This document shows positions 44,027 through 52,268 of a stretch of DNA of 64,000 bases, one piece after another. The DNA is from Pseudoalteromonas arabiensis. GTDB lineage: Bacteria; Pseudomonadota; Gammaproteobacteria; Enterobacterales; Alteromonadaceae. Every line of letters starts with the position of its first letter. The first letter of the stretch is position 1. Under the pieces are notes generated by a model. That model worked only from the letters and a program-made list of their open reading frames with translations, ran no database searches and had not been told where the DNA came from. The stretch covers positions 224,648-288,647 of the forward strand of contig NZ_LRUF01000024.1 in assembly GCF_001550155.1 (NCBI RefSeq). The letters are read 5' to 3'. The position numbers and the translations under genes were made by a program.

Positions 44027-45280
44027 ATGCGTTTATCTAATAATTTAATGTACCAAAGCAGTATCAACAAAATTCTTGAAGGGCAGCAAGGTGTTGCTAA
44101 TGCACAAGAGCGCGTGAATACTGGACAAAAATATTTATCGACTTCAGAAAGCCCGTCTGCCTACTCGCAAGCATCTTTATTTACAAATAAAATCCAGACA
44201 AACGAGCAGTATACTAAAAATATTAATCAACTGAATGGCCGATTAGAAACAGAAGAGAGTGTACTACAAAATATTAATACCACCATTCAGGCTGCGCAAG
44301 AGCTAACAATTCGTGCCGGTAATGGAGCAATGAGCCAAACAGACTTACAAACCATTGCCAGCGAGCTGGAGGAGCTGCAAAAGTCTTTGCTCAGCTCAAT
44401 GAATAGCCAATCTGAAGATGGCAAGTATATTTTTTCTGGTTATCAAGATAGCACGCAAACATACAGCCTGAATACGCTAACTGGCTTATATGAATATCAA
44501 GGCGATCAGGGACAGCATAAAGTAACAATAGCTAAAGGTGTTGATGTTCGCTCAAGTGATAATGGTTTTACTGCGTTCGAAAAAGTGAATGCCCGCCTTG
44601 ATGTGGTATCAAATGAGGGAACAGCGGCAGGCGGTGTTACATCGGGTACAGTGTATGTCAAAAAACAAGCTGATTTTGATAAGTTCCATCAAGCGAATTA
44701 CGACTTGAACCCGACGGCATTGCCTGCAGATAATACATTTCAAGTCGAACTTGTTCCGGGTGTTAACCCTGGTGACCCTGACACCTATGTTATTAATGAT
44801 GGCTATGGTAATCCAATCACCCCAGCAGTGACTGGTGAATACACAGGCGAGCCAATTGAATATGCCGGTATGGAGTTTAAGCTAGAGGGCGCAGCCCCTG
44901 GTACGTTTGATTTTTCGTTGCAACAACCGCAAAAAGAAAATGTACTCAATACCATGCAAAACCTGATCACTAGCCTTAATAGTGGTCTTGAAGGCGATGA
45001 GCTGCACGATGCACTCGCTGATGGCTTAGTACAATTACAAAATGCCAGTGATCAAGTTGTGTTTACCCAAGCAAGTTTAGGTGCCCGCATGAACTTGGTT
45101 GAACAAGTGACGGATTCAAATAGCGCGTTAGATATTAATAATAAAGAGAGTAAAGCAAACCTAGTTGAAGTAGACATGGCCGAAGCGATTAGCGACCTAA
45201 CGAAACATGAAACAGCGTTGCAGGCATCACAAGCAACTTTTGGGCGCTTAGCCAACTTAACATTGTTTGATTATTTATAG
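44027..45280 (+). CDS. flgL: Hook-filament junction protein FlgL
   Basis: A 417-aa hook-associated protein 3 with flagellin-like ends. The N-terminus MRLSNNLMYQSSINKILEGQQGVANAQERVNTGQKYLSTSESP and the C-terminus ALQASQATFGRLANLTLFDYL are family-typical. It adapts the hook-junction to the filament. The start is 2 bp after flgK, and the gene is followed by a strong terminator. Confidence 0.94.
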   Translation: MRLSNNLMYQSSINKILEGQQGVANAQERVNTGQKYLSTSESPSAYSQASLFTNKIQTNEQYTKNINQLNGRLETEESVLQNINTTIQAAQELTIRAGNGAMSQTDLQTIASELEELQKSLLSSMNSQSEDGKYIFSGYQDSTQTYSLNTLTGLYEYQGDQGQHKVTIAKGVDVRSSDNGFTAFEKVNARLDVVSNEGTAAGGVTSGTVYVKKQADFDKFHQANYDLNPTALPADNTFQVELVPGVNPGDPDTYVINDGYGNPITPAVTGEYTGEPIEYAGMEFKLEGAAPGTFDFSLQQPQKENVLNTMQNLITSLNSGLEGDELHDALADGLVQLQNASDQVVFTQASLGARMNLVEQVTDSNSALDINNKESKANLVEVDMAEAISDLTKHETALQASQATFGRLANLTLFDYL

Positions 45281-45313
45281 TGACAAAACATCGGAAATAG
45301 TTTGCCTATTTCT

Positions 45314-45351
45314 AAAAAAGCCAGTGGCAATAAATTGTCACTGGCTTTTTT
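45314..45351 (+). terminator. Terminator after flgL
   Basis: AAAAAAGCCAGTG and CACTGGCTTTTTT (with flanking pairs) make a long stem ending in a T-run. It ends the flgJKL transcript before the first flagellin. Confidence 0.88.
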
Positions 45352-45423
45352 ATTATAAGCTTTATTATAAAGAGTCAATTAAAAGTTATTATAAAACAAG
45401 ATGTTAAAATTTATTTTTGAGCT

Positions 45424-45437
45424 GGCACGCTTCCTGC
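45424..45437 (+). promoter_or_regulatory. sigma-54 type -24/-12 promoter of the first flagellin
   Basis: GCTGGCACGCTTCCTGCTTT matches the RpoN consensus (TGGCACG...TGC), with GG at 45424-45425 and GC at 45436-45437. It lies 78 bp before the ATG, leaving a leader of roughly 65 bases. The second flagellin uses sigma-28 instead. Confidence 0.88.
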
Positions 45438-45514
45438 TTTATGTGTTTTACAAAGCGCGTGGTTCCTCACATTATCATTGGACCACAGCCTAATTAAAAC
45501 TAGGAGATGGTAAA

Positions 45515-46921
45515 ATGGCATTAACAGTCAATACTAATGTGTCGTCACTAAACGCACAGCGTAATCTGAATAAATCAAGTCAAGGTTTAACAACCTCAAT
45601 GGAACGCTTAGCGTCAGGTATGCGTATTAATAGCGCCAAAGACGATGCTGCGGGCCTACAAATTTCAAACCGTTTAACATCACAAATAAACGGTCTTGCA
45701 GTCGCACAGCGTAACGCAAATGATGGTATCTCAATGGCGCAAACAGCTGAAGGTGCGATGCAAGAGTCTACCAGTATCTTACAACGTATGCGTGAGCTTG
45801 CGCTTCAAGCTGCAAATGGTTCAAACTCAGCAGAAGATAGAGACGCGCTACAGCAAGAAGTTACAGCATTACAAACAGAATTAACTCGTATCTCTGATAC
45901 AACAACGTTCGGTGGTGTACAGCTACTCGATGGAACCTTTGGTACTAAGCAATTCCAAGTGGGCTCAGATGCGAACCAAACGATTGATGTAACACTTGAG
46001 AGCACAGCTGCGGGTGATATCGGCTCACATGAAGTGAAAGGTGGTGGGTCAGTTTTTGGTGAGTTTAATAACTCAACACTTGCAACAGAGTTTGCTAATG
46101 GTACTGGTGGCAGCGTAACTTTCTCTGGTTATAAGGGTGCTTATACACATACCTATGCAAATACACAATCAGCAGTGGATGTGGCTGAGGCAATTAATGC
46201 AGAAAATACAGGTATTGAAGCAAAAGCCTATGTGAATGTAACAATCGACAATTTAGGTGTTGATGATGATGGTACTTTAAACGTAGGTACTAAATCTTAT
46301 GATTTAGCAACGTTTGCGGGTAACGCGGAACGTTTATCTGAAGAGCTTGCTAAAGATGGCTTTAATGTAAAATTTGATGCAGATACAGGCTCTATTGATC
46401 TAACTGCTGAAGGTGTGAATGGGGTTGAAATCACAGGTTCAACGCTACCAGGTGCTACGGTGCAGTTAGATGGTAATGCAACAGCAGCTGATGTGAGTAA
46501 AACGTCTGAACTAAGACTTACCTCAACTCAACAGTTTACAGTGGGTGATGATGGTACGGCAGACGCGGCAGAACTTGTTGCAGGAACTGCCTCTACGTTA
46601 TCTACTGTTAAAGATATTGATATTGCATCGTCTCAAGATGGTGCGCAAAGTGCTATTGATGTTATTGACTCGGCAATTGCACAAATTGACAGTATTCGAG
46701 CTGGACTTGGTGCGGTACAGAACCGTTTTGGTCACACAATTAGTAACTTAGCGAATGTTGCTGAAAACGTATCGGCTTCACGTAGCCGTATTCAAGATAC
46801 TGACTTTGCAACAGAAACAGCGCACATGACGAAAAACCAAATCTTGCAACAAGCGGGTACGTCAATTTTGTCGCAAGCGAATCAAATACCACAAGCAGCA
46901 ATCAGCCTATTGGGTGGCTAA
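45515..46921 (+). CDS. Flagellin (sigma-54-type promoter)
   Basis: A 468-aa filament subunit. The D0/D1 N-terminus ([45 protein letters not shown]) and C-terminus ([28 protein letters not shown]) flank a variable middle (~170-370). It is nearly identical to the second flagellin at both ends and differs mainly in the middle. Its promoter type matches the Vibrio FlaA flagellin, the essential, early one. An AGGAG site lies 9 bp upstream of the ATG, and a terminator follows 17 bp after the stop. Confidence 0.95.
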   Translation: MALTVNTNVSSLNAQRNLNKSSQGLTTSMERLASGMRINSAKDDAAGLQISNRLTSQINGLAVAQRNANDGISMAQTAEGAMQESTSILQRMRELALQAANGSNSAEDRDALQQEVTALQTELTRISDTTTFGGVQLLDGTFGTKQFQVGSDANQTIDVTLESTAAGDIGSHEVKGGGSVFGEFNNSTLATEFANGTGGSVTFSGYKGAYTHTYANTQSAVDVAEAINAENTGIEAKAYVNVTIDNLGVDDDGTLNVGTKSYDLATFAGNAERLSEELAKDGFNVKFDADTGSIDLTAEGVNGVEITGSTLPGATVQLDGNATAADVSKTSELRLTSTQQFTVGDDGTADAAELVAGTASTLSTVKDIDIASSQDGAQSAIDVIDSAIAQIDSIRAGLGAVQNRFGHTISNLANVAENVSASRSRIQDTDFATETAHMTKNQILQQAGTSILSQANQIPQAAISLLGG

Positions 46922-46937
46922 CATTAGTTGTTACTTT

Positions 46938-46965
46938 AAAAACGCACTCACTGAGTGCGTTTTTT
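46938..46965 (+). terminator. Terminator after the first flagellin
   Basis: AAAAACGCACTCA and TGAGTGCGTTTTT form a 13-bp perfect stem with a 2-base gap, ending in T residues. Confidence 0.88.
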
Positions 46966-47283
46966 GTTTTAAGCGTCAGATCTTTTACTATTCTAAGTGG
47001 ATATCGATAATTAGATTTTGCCAAGAGAGCTTACGAGTTACTTTATCTTGAAATAGCTATTAATAAGTACGATGAGTAATAGTTGTGACTCTTGGTCGCA
47101 CGGTTTTATTAAGCATCACTGCATTAGTAGAAAACGTAATAATGGCTCTTTTAAGCCATAAATGTAGGGATTGAATGCAAAACATCTTCTTTATATAGAC
47201 GGTTTAATGAATAATAAAATTCAATAATTTTAAACAGTTAAATTATTTCCTAATAAAAATATCAATTTTTTTGAAAAAAAGTC
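46966..47283. other. Intergenic region between the flagellins
   Basis: About 320 bases, very AT-rich towards the right. No open frame, tRNA-like fold or palindromic repeat was seen. The only element recognised lies just after it, the sigma-28 promoter of the second flagellin. The AT-rich tract could aid promoter opening or host a regulator site. Confidence 0.5.
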
Positions 47284-47310
47284 TAAAGATAAATCTTCAC
47301 CTGCCGTTAA
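47284..47310 (+). promoter_or_regulatory. sigma-28 (FliA) promoter of the second flagellin
   Basis: TAAA at 47284-47287, 15 bases, then GCCGTTAA at 47303-47310. This fits the FliA consensus except for one base in the -10 box. It leaves a leader of about 80 bases before the ATG at 47401. Confidence 0.82.
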
Positions 47311-47400
47311 CTTAACCAGTACAGAGCTTGAACATACAATTGTGAAAGTTCTTGGTTAAATCAATACAGATATATTACGAAAGTAATCAGGAGTTTTATC

Positions 47401-48798
47401 ATGGCTTTATCAGTAAATACAAATGTATCTTCATTAAATGCTCAACGTAACTTGTCTCGTTCAAGTGAAGGCTTAGCAACTTCAATGGAACGTTTAGCAT
47501 CAGGTATGCGTATCAACAGCGCAAAAGATGATGCGGCAGGCCTACAAATTTCAAACCGTTTAACTTCACAGGTAAATGGTCTAGCAGTAGCGCAACGTAA
47601 TGCTAACGACGGTATCTCAATGGCACAAACTGCTGAAGGTGCGATGAATGAGTCAACAAGTATCCTTCAACGTATGCGTGAGCTAGCACTACAATCAGCT
47701 AACGGTTCAAACTCTGCTGAAGACCGTGATGCACTTCAAGAAGAAGTTGTAGCACTACAAACAGAATTAACACGTATCGCTGATACAACGACATTCGGTG
47801 GTGTAAAACTACTAGACGGTAGCTTTGGTACAAAACAGTTCCAAGTTGGTTCAAATGCTAACCAAACAATTGACATCACATTAGATGGTACAAGCTCAAC
47901 GGATCTTGGTGCAAATGAAATCAAAGGTGCAGGTACTACTTTTGGTGTAGTAGCAGCAGATACACTTGCAGCCGGTAATGTTCCAACAGCGGGTGATGTA
48001 ACATTCTCTGGTTATAAAGGTGCAGCAACAATCGCTGTAGGTGCAACTGACTCTGCGAAAGACGTGGCAGATGCTTTAAATGCTGAAAACACAGGTATTG
48101 AAGCTGAAGCATATGTTGAAGTACAGATTGCTGCGCTGAGTGTAGACGACGACGGTACACTGAATATTGGTGATGAGTCTTATGACTTAGCTGATTACGC
48201 AGGTAACACTGAGCGTTTATCTGAAGACCTTGCTAAAGCTGGTTTTGATGTAACTTACGACGCAGACGCAAATACAATTGACCTAAAAGCAACTGATGTT
48301 GATGGTGTTGAGATTGTTGGTTCAACTGCGGGTACTGTTACTTTAGGTGGTACTGCAGCGGGTACGGGTGATGTATCTAAAACATCAGAGCTTCGCCTAA
48401 CATCAACTCAGTCGTTCACAGTGGGTGATGACGGTACTGCGGATACAGCTGAGCTACTATCTGGTGCAACTTCAACGTTGAATGATGTTAACAGCATCGA
48501 TATTTCAACAAGCCAAACATCTGCTCAAGAAGCAATTGATGTTATTGACTCGGCAATTGCACAGATTGATAGCCAACGTGCGAGCCTAGGTGCGGTTCAA
48601 AACCGTTTTGGTCACACAATCAGTAACCTTGCAAACATCTCTGAAAACGTATCTGCTTCACGTAGCCGTATTCAAGATACTGACTTTGCAACAGAAACTG
48701 CGCACATGACTAAAAACCAAATCTTGCAACAAGCAGGTACATCAATCTTGTCGCAAGCGAACCAATTACCACAAGCAGCGCTTAGCTTAATTGGTTAA
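47401..48798 (+). CDS. Flagellin (sigma-28-type promoter)
   Basis: A 465-aa flagellin with the same D0/D1 ends as its neighbour and a related but diverged middle (~165-365). Codon choice in the shared ends is shifted to typical high-expression codons (e.g. AAC, CGT, GAC where the other gene has AAT, CGC or AGA, GAT). This suggests it is the more abundant filament protein. It carries AGGAG 8 bp before the ATG. Transcription under FliA means it is made only after hook completion. Confidence 0.95.
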   Translation: MALSVNTNVSSLNAQRNLSRSSEGLATSMERLASGMRINSAKDDAAGLQISNRLTSQVNGLAVAQRNANDGISMAQTAEGAMNESTSILQRMRELALQSANGSNSAEDRDALQEEVVALQTELTRIADTTTFGGVKLLDGSFGTKQFQVGSNANQTIDITLDGTSSTDLGANEIKGAGTTFGVVAADTLAAGNVPTAGDVTFSGYKGAATIAVGATDSAKDVADALNAENTGIEAEAYVEVQIAALSVDDDGTLNIGDESYDLADYAGNTERLSEDLAKAGFDVTYDADANTIDLKATDVDGVEIVGSTAGTVTLGGTAAGTGDVSKTSELRLTSTQSFTVGDDGTADTAELLSGATSTLNDVNSIDISTSQTSAQEAIDVIDSAIAQIDSQRASLGAVQNRFGHTISNLANISENVSASRSRIQDTDFATETAHMTKNQILQQAGTSILSQANQLPQAALSLIG

Positions 48799-48853
48799 TA
48801 GTGTGATTAGTTACAACAACTAATGGTTAAGTCAGCATTAGTTAACTAAAATA

Positions 48854-48884
48854 AAAAGGAGATTGGCTTAGCTAATCTCCTTTT
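48854..48884 (+). terminator. Terminator after the second flagellin
   Basis: AAAAGGAGATT and AATCTCCTTTT form an 11-bp perfect stem around a 9-base loop, followed by TTG. It may be leaky, because flaG starts only 40 bp downstream with no obvious promoter of its own. Confidence 0.8.
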
Positions 48885-48923
48885 GTTGTATTAGCCATAG
48901 GGTAAAATGTTTAAGGAGGCGTT

Positions 48924-49334
48924 ATGAGTGCAATAACCCAAAGCCCTGATTTTGCAGTGGCTCCGCAAAAAGCTGATGATAAGTTAGCTGCGAGTCCACA
49001 ACTGACAGCAACGGCGGTTGATGAATTAAATAAAACGGAAAATACACTTCAACAACAAACAGAGCAAAATAATCAACAAGTGCAACAAAGCGGTGAAAAA
49101 GATGAGTTGGGCCGCGAGCAGCTTGAGAAAATGGCGCAACAATTGCAAGACTTCATGGGCGAAATGAATCGCAGTTTGCAGTTTCAAGTTGATGAAGAGT
49201 CGGGCCGTGATGTTATTAAAGTGGTTGATAAAAACAGTGGTGAGCTAATTAAGCAATACCCATCTGAAGAAGTGTTGAGCCTAGTGGCTAAACTTTCAGA
49301 AACCGCTGGTTTTTTAATTGATCAAACAGCTTAG
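48924..49334 (+). CDS. flaG: Flagellar protein FlaG
   Basis: A 136-aa protein with a Gln/Asn-rich disordered first half and the FlaG domain in the second half (MNRSLQFQVDEESGRDVIKVVDKNSGELIKQYPSEEVLSL). FlaG limits filament length in some polar flagellates; its mechanism is unclear. An AAGGAGG ribosome site precedes the ATG. It lies between the flagellins and fliD as in Vibrio, 44 bp before fliD. Confidence 0.9.
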   Translation: MSAITQSPDFAVAPQKADDKLAASPQLTATAVDELNKTENTLQQQTEQNNQQVQQSGEKDELGREQLEKMAQQLQDFMGEMNRSLQFQVDEESGRDVIKVVDKNSGELIKQYPSEEVLSLVAKLSETAGFLIDQTA

Positions 49335-49378
49335 CTTTTTGCTACTTTGATTTAAATAGGTAATTAAGAGGATGTGTT

Positions 49379-50818
49379 ATGGCTATTTCATTTAATGGTT
49401 TAGGTTCAGGTTTAGCAGTATCAGATATTGTTGATGCGTTAGTTAATGCTGAGCGCACCCCTTTTACTTCACGTTTAAATAAAAGAGAAGCAACGTTAAC
49501 AACGGATATTTCAGCAGCTGGTGCACTCAAATCAGCACTTGAAAAACTGCAAACCTCAATGGAAGCATTGGGCGATGTTGAAAACTACCAAAGAAGAAGT
49601 ATTTCTGGTGGTGATGACTTTCTTTCCGTTGAATCAGATAAAGATGCTCAGCCTGGTGGTTATAATGTAAAGGTTGATGCGCTCGCACAAGCACATAAGC
49701 TGTCATCACCAGCTTTTGCTGCGGATGAGCCGATTGGTAGTGGCGTTATTACCATTAGCTCAGGCGAGAATAGTTTTTCTACTGTATTGTCACCAACAAA
49801 TACATTAGAGGATTTACGAGACCAAATAAATAATGGACCATTCACGGGCACTGATAGTAATGACTCTGTGACAGCAACAATAGTAACTACGGACGCTGGA
49901 CAGCATTTAGTATTAACAAGTAAAGAAACCGGTGAAGAAAATGCCATCAGCATTACAGTGCAAGATGGTGATGGTAACAACACTGATACAGGTGGTCTTT
50001 CTCGCTTAGCATATGATGTATCAGATGCCGACCCTGCTAATCACGTCACTAACTTAACCGAAGTTGATGCCGCACAGAATGCACAAATTACCATTGATGG
50101 CACACTCACCGTGACGAGTAACACAAATGAGTTTAAGAATGTTATCGATGGCGTAGATATTACAGCTAAAAAAGCACATGGCACAGATGATGATGACAGC
50201 TCATTAAAAGTTACAGAGAATAATAGCAACATCAAGGCTGGCTTAAACAGTTTTATTGAAAGCTACAATGAGTTACTTGAGCTTAGCAATAACCTTGGTC
50301 GCTCAGGCGAAGACGGAGCTGGGGTCATGGCTGGTGATTCTATGCTTCGTGGTGTGATGTCAAAACTTCGTCAACAGCTAACCAATGAAGTTGGCTTGAG
50401 TGATGGCAGTAGCTTGTCATTATCTAAGCTTGGGGTTGAAGCAGACCGTTACGGTAAACTGACCTTAGATGCAGAACGTTTAGATGAGCAAGTAAAAGCA
50501 GATGTGGATTTAGTTCAAGAATTCTTTTTAGGTGACGATGAAGACGAGGGCGGCTTTGCGCAGTCGTTTGATGAGCTTATGAGCTTTTATACTGACTCTG
50601 ATGGTATTGTTCAAAACAGAATTGACAGTAAACAAACTCAGTTAGATGGTTTAGATGATGAGCGCGTTGATTTTGCAAGAAAAATGGAATCTTTAGAGTC
50701 TCGTTTATATGCACAATATAACAGCATGGATTTACTGGTTGCACAGCTAAACTCAACCAGTAGTTATGTTCAAGCGCAGCTTGATAATATGCCTGGGGTT
50801 GTTAAAAAGAGTAATTAG
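49379..50818 (+). CDS. fliD: Filament cap protein FliD
   Basis: A 479-aa hook-associated protein 2. The N-terminus (MAISFNGLGSGLAVSDIVDALVNAERTP) and the C-terminal coiled-coil (ARKMESLESRLYAQYNSMDLLVAQLNSTSSYVQAQLDNM) match FliD. It forms the cap under which flagellin folds. It is followed by a terminator and the 57-bp repeat array. Its expected downstream partner fliS is on the opposite strand here. Confidence 0.94.
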   Translation: MAISFNGLGSGLAVSDIVDALVNAERTPFTSRLNKREATLTTDISAAGALKSALEKLQTSMEALGDVENYQRRSISGGDDFLSVESDKDAQPGGYNVKVDALAQAHKLSSPAFAADEPIGSGVITISSGENSFSTVLSPTNTLEDLRDQINNGPFTGTDSNDSVTATIVTTDAGQHLVLTSKETGEENAISITVQDGDGNNTDTGGLSRLAYDVSDADPANHVTNLTEVDAAQNAQITIDGTLTVTSNTNEFKNVIDGVDITAKKAHGTDDDDSSLKVTENNSNIKAGLNSFIESYNELLELSNNLGRSGEDGAGVMAGDSMLRGVMSKLRQQLTNEVGLSDGSSLSLSKLGVEADRYGKLTLDAERLDEQVKADVDLVQEFFLGDDEDEGGFAQSFDELMSFYTDSDGIVQNRIDSKQTQLDGLDDERVDFARKMESLESRLYAQYNSMDLLVAQLNSTSSYVQAQLDNMPGVVKKSN

Positions 50819-50842
50819 TACACTTAGCACCTTTCCTTATTT

Positions 50843-50865
50843 AAGCGCCAACTTCTTTGGCGCTT
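50843..50865 (+). terminator. Terminator after fliD
   Basis: AAGCGCCA and TGGCGCTT form an 8-bp stem with a 7-base loop, followed by TTTAGTTTTT. Confidence 0.72.
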
Positions 50866-50946
50866 TTTAGTTTTTGGCGTACAAACTATTTTTTATCAAG
50901 TATTACGCTTTGCTTGAAAACCCTCACAAACATAATCAGTTTACCC

Positions 50947-51256
50947 ACGTTGCACCCTTATGCTGCGAAAATGAATAACAAAAGTGGTATTAACCTAGGG
51001 GGTAGTCGCGACTTTATGTCGCGCAATTGATACAGCAAGAGTGATATTAATCAGTATCGTAGTCGCGACTTTATGTCGCGCAATTGATACAGCAAGAGTG
51101 ATATTAATCAGTATCGTAGTTGCACCTTTATGTCGCGCAATTGAGACAGCACAAGTAATATTAACCCGTGATGTAGTCGTGCTTTTATGTCGCGTAATTG
51201 AATAGCAAAAGTGATATTAACCCGTGGTGTAGTCGCGCAATTGAGGTAATAAAAAC
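50947..51256. repeat. 57-bp intergenic tandem repeat, about six units
   Basis: Units start at about 50947, 51003, 51060, 51117, 51174 and 51230, i.e. every 56-57 bp. Each has the core TAGTCGCGACTTTATGTCGCG (or a variant), then an AATTGA-x-ACAGCAA-type part and a GTGATATTAA tail. Units 51003 and 51060 are identical; the others have base changes, and the last lacks about 13 bases of the core. The core holds the palindrome CGCGAC-TTTAT-GTCGCG. A single further copy lies at 30648. No open reading frame runs through the array. Confidence 0.88.
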
Positions 51257-51270
51257 AACTAAACGCTTGA

Positions 51271-51603
51271 TTAGCGCTTAGTTGCTTTGTATTTAGAGAT
51301 AGCCTTGTTTGATTTTCGTTGGCTGAGAAGCTCTGCTTGTGTTTTGTCTCTTGCGCTTTTTAGTCTGGCCATGGCGGAAGAAATACGGGTTTGTATTGCT
51401 AAGAGCTCTTGTTCGGTTGGAGGTGTGCTACTTTCACACCAAGCCCTTAGCTTTTTATCTATAGCCACTAACGATTGGCTGGCAAGCTCAATCTCAGTTT
51501 TGTCTATATGCTCTGAAAGGGCTGTGAGCTGCTCGTCCAGAGCCAGATTATCAGGCATTTTATTGATCAGCTTTAGGTGTGCGCTCATCTGCTGGAATGG
51601 CAT
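51271..51603 (-). CDS. FliT/FlaI-like flagellar chaperone
   Basis: A 110-aa helical, charged protein (core LALDEQLTALSEHIDKTEIELASQSL; tail KSNKAISKYKATKR) following fliS on the same strand. Position and character fit FliT or the Vibrio FlaI protein, which assist fliD and filament assembly; sequence similarity is too low to be sure. Three starts are possible: 51603 (with AAGAAGG upstream, inside fliS), 51588 and 51558 (just after the fliS stop, 95 aa). The overlap starts would couple it to fliS. Confidence 0.6.
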   Translation of the reverse strand: MPFQQMSAHLKLINKMPDNLALDEQLTALSEHIDKTEIELASQSLVAIDKKLRAWCESSTPPTEQELLAIQTRISSAMARLKSARDKTQAELLSQRKSNKAISKYKATKR

Positions 51604-51961
51604 CCCAGCCTTCTTTTATTTCTTTGACGATTCGAATAACGTCATCAATTGCATCAATATCATTATTGATATTTGCTTCTGTTAGACGGCGTTGGCAAAA
51701 GTCGTAAAGTGATAAAAGGTTATTAGAAATTTCTCCGCCTTTCTCAAAGTTTAAAGCGTCTTGTAAAGCGCCAAACAATAAAATGCTACTAGAAATGTTC
51801 TCACCCTTTTTTTCCAGTTCTTTACGTTCAATAAAGCCCTTTGTTGCCGCTAATCTGCCAATGATATTATTGAAGATAAGGTTTATCTGCTCGTACGGTG
51901 TCATTTCGTTGATGTTGCTAACGCTAACCTGACTGTACTTTTTTACTGAGATGTGTGCCAT
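51560..51961 (-). CDS. fliS: Flagellin export chaperone FliS
   Basis: A 133-aa four-helix protein. MAHISVKKYSQVSVSNINEMTPYEQINLIFNNIIGRLAATKGFIE and LYDFCQRRLTEANINNDIDAIDDVIRIVKEIKEGWDAI are the diagnostic FliS segments. It binds the flagellin C-terminus and prevents early polymerisation. In most relatives it follows fliD on the same strand; here it faces it and has its own control region with both sigma-28 and sigma-54 type elements. It probably forms an operon with the FliT-like gene. Confidence 0.93.
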   Translation of the reverse strand: MAHISVKKYSQVSVSNINEMTPYEQINLIFNNIIGRLAATKGFIERKELEKKGENISSSILLFGALQDALNFEKGGEISNNLLSLYDFCQRRLTEANINNDIDAIDDVIRIVKEIKEGWDAIPADERTPKADQ

Positions 51962-52006
51962 GAGAAAATCCTATAATTAAAACACCAATTAATAAAACAA
52001 ATCCAA

Positions 52007-52020
52007 GCAATATTAGTGCC
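52007..52020 (-). promoter_or_regulatory. sigma-54 type -24/-12 element ahead of fliS
   Basis: On the minus strand TATGGCACTAATATTGCTTGG has GG (52020-52019) and GC (52008-52007), 10 bases apart, with consensus TGGCAC. It lies 46 bp before the fliS ATG, downstream of a sigma-28 element, giving tandem promoters of two classes. Confidence 0.68.
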
Positions 52021-52027
52021 ATAGATA

Positions 52028-52054
52028 GTATCGGCAGAATTAACTTTTTCTTTA
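52028..52054 (-). promoter_or_regulatory. sigma-28 (FliA) promoter of fliS
   Basis: On the minus strand TAAA (52054-52051), 15 bases, then GCCGATAC (52035-52028). It has the same -10 sequence as the flgM promoter. Its expected start would fall near 52020, on top of the -24 box of the sigma-54 element, so the two promoters may interfere. Confidence 0.8.
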
Positions 52055-52198
52055 TCTTAGTCTAGATGAATTATACAAATGTGCGTAGCTGCACTAAAGC
52101 AAAAACTTCTCTATTGAGTTAAGTTAGTAGTTTAGTATTGCTTTTTCTACTAAGTGACTATTTTTTGGCGTTGATGTCAATAAATTGCCGCTTTGCGC

Positions 52199-52226
52199 TT
52201 GCATCCCGTTCAAACTCGCTTACAAT
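52199..52226 (+). promoter_or_regulatory. Possible sigma-70 promoter of flrA
   Basis: TTGCAT (52199-52204) and TACAAT (52221-52226) are 16 bp apart, 43 bp before the flrA ATG. No -24/-12 element precedes flrA. That fits its place at the top of the flagellar cascade, transcribed by the housekeeping sigma factor. Confidence 0.45.
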
Positions 52227-52268
52227 TTAAAAATTAACTAACCGAGTGGTAACTGTGGTTCGCCAATA

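Noticed and set aside
50947-51256. CRISPR array
   Set aside because: The 57-bp units follow each other without unique spacers of constant length, there are no cas genes, and the related parts span the whole unit.
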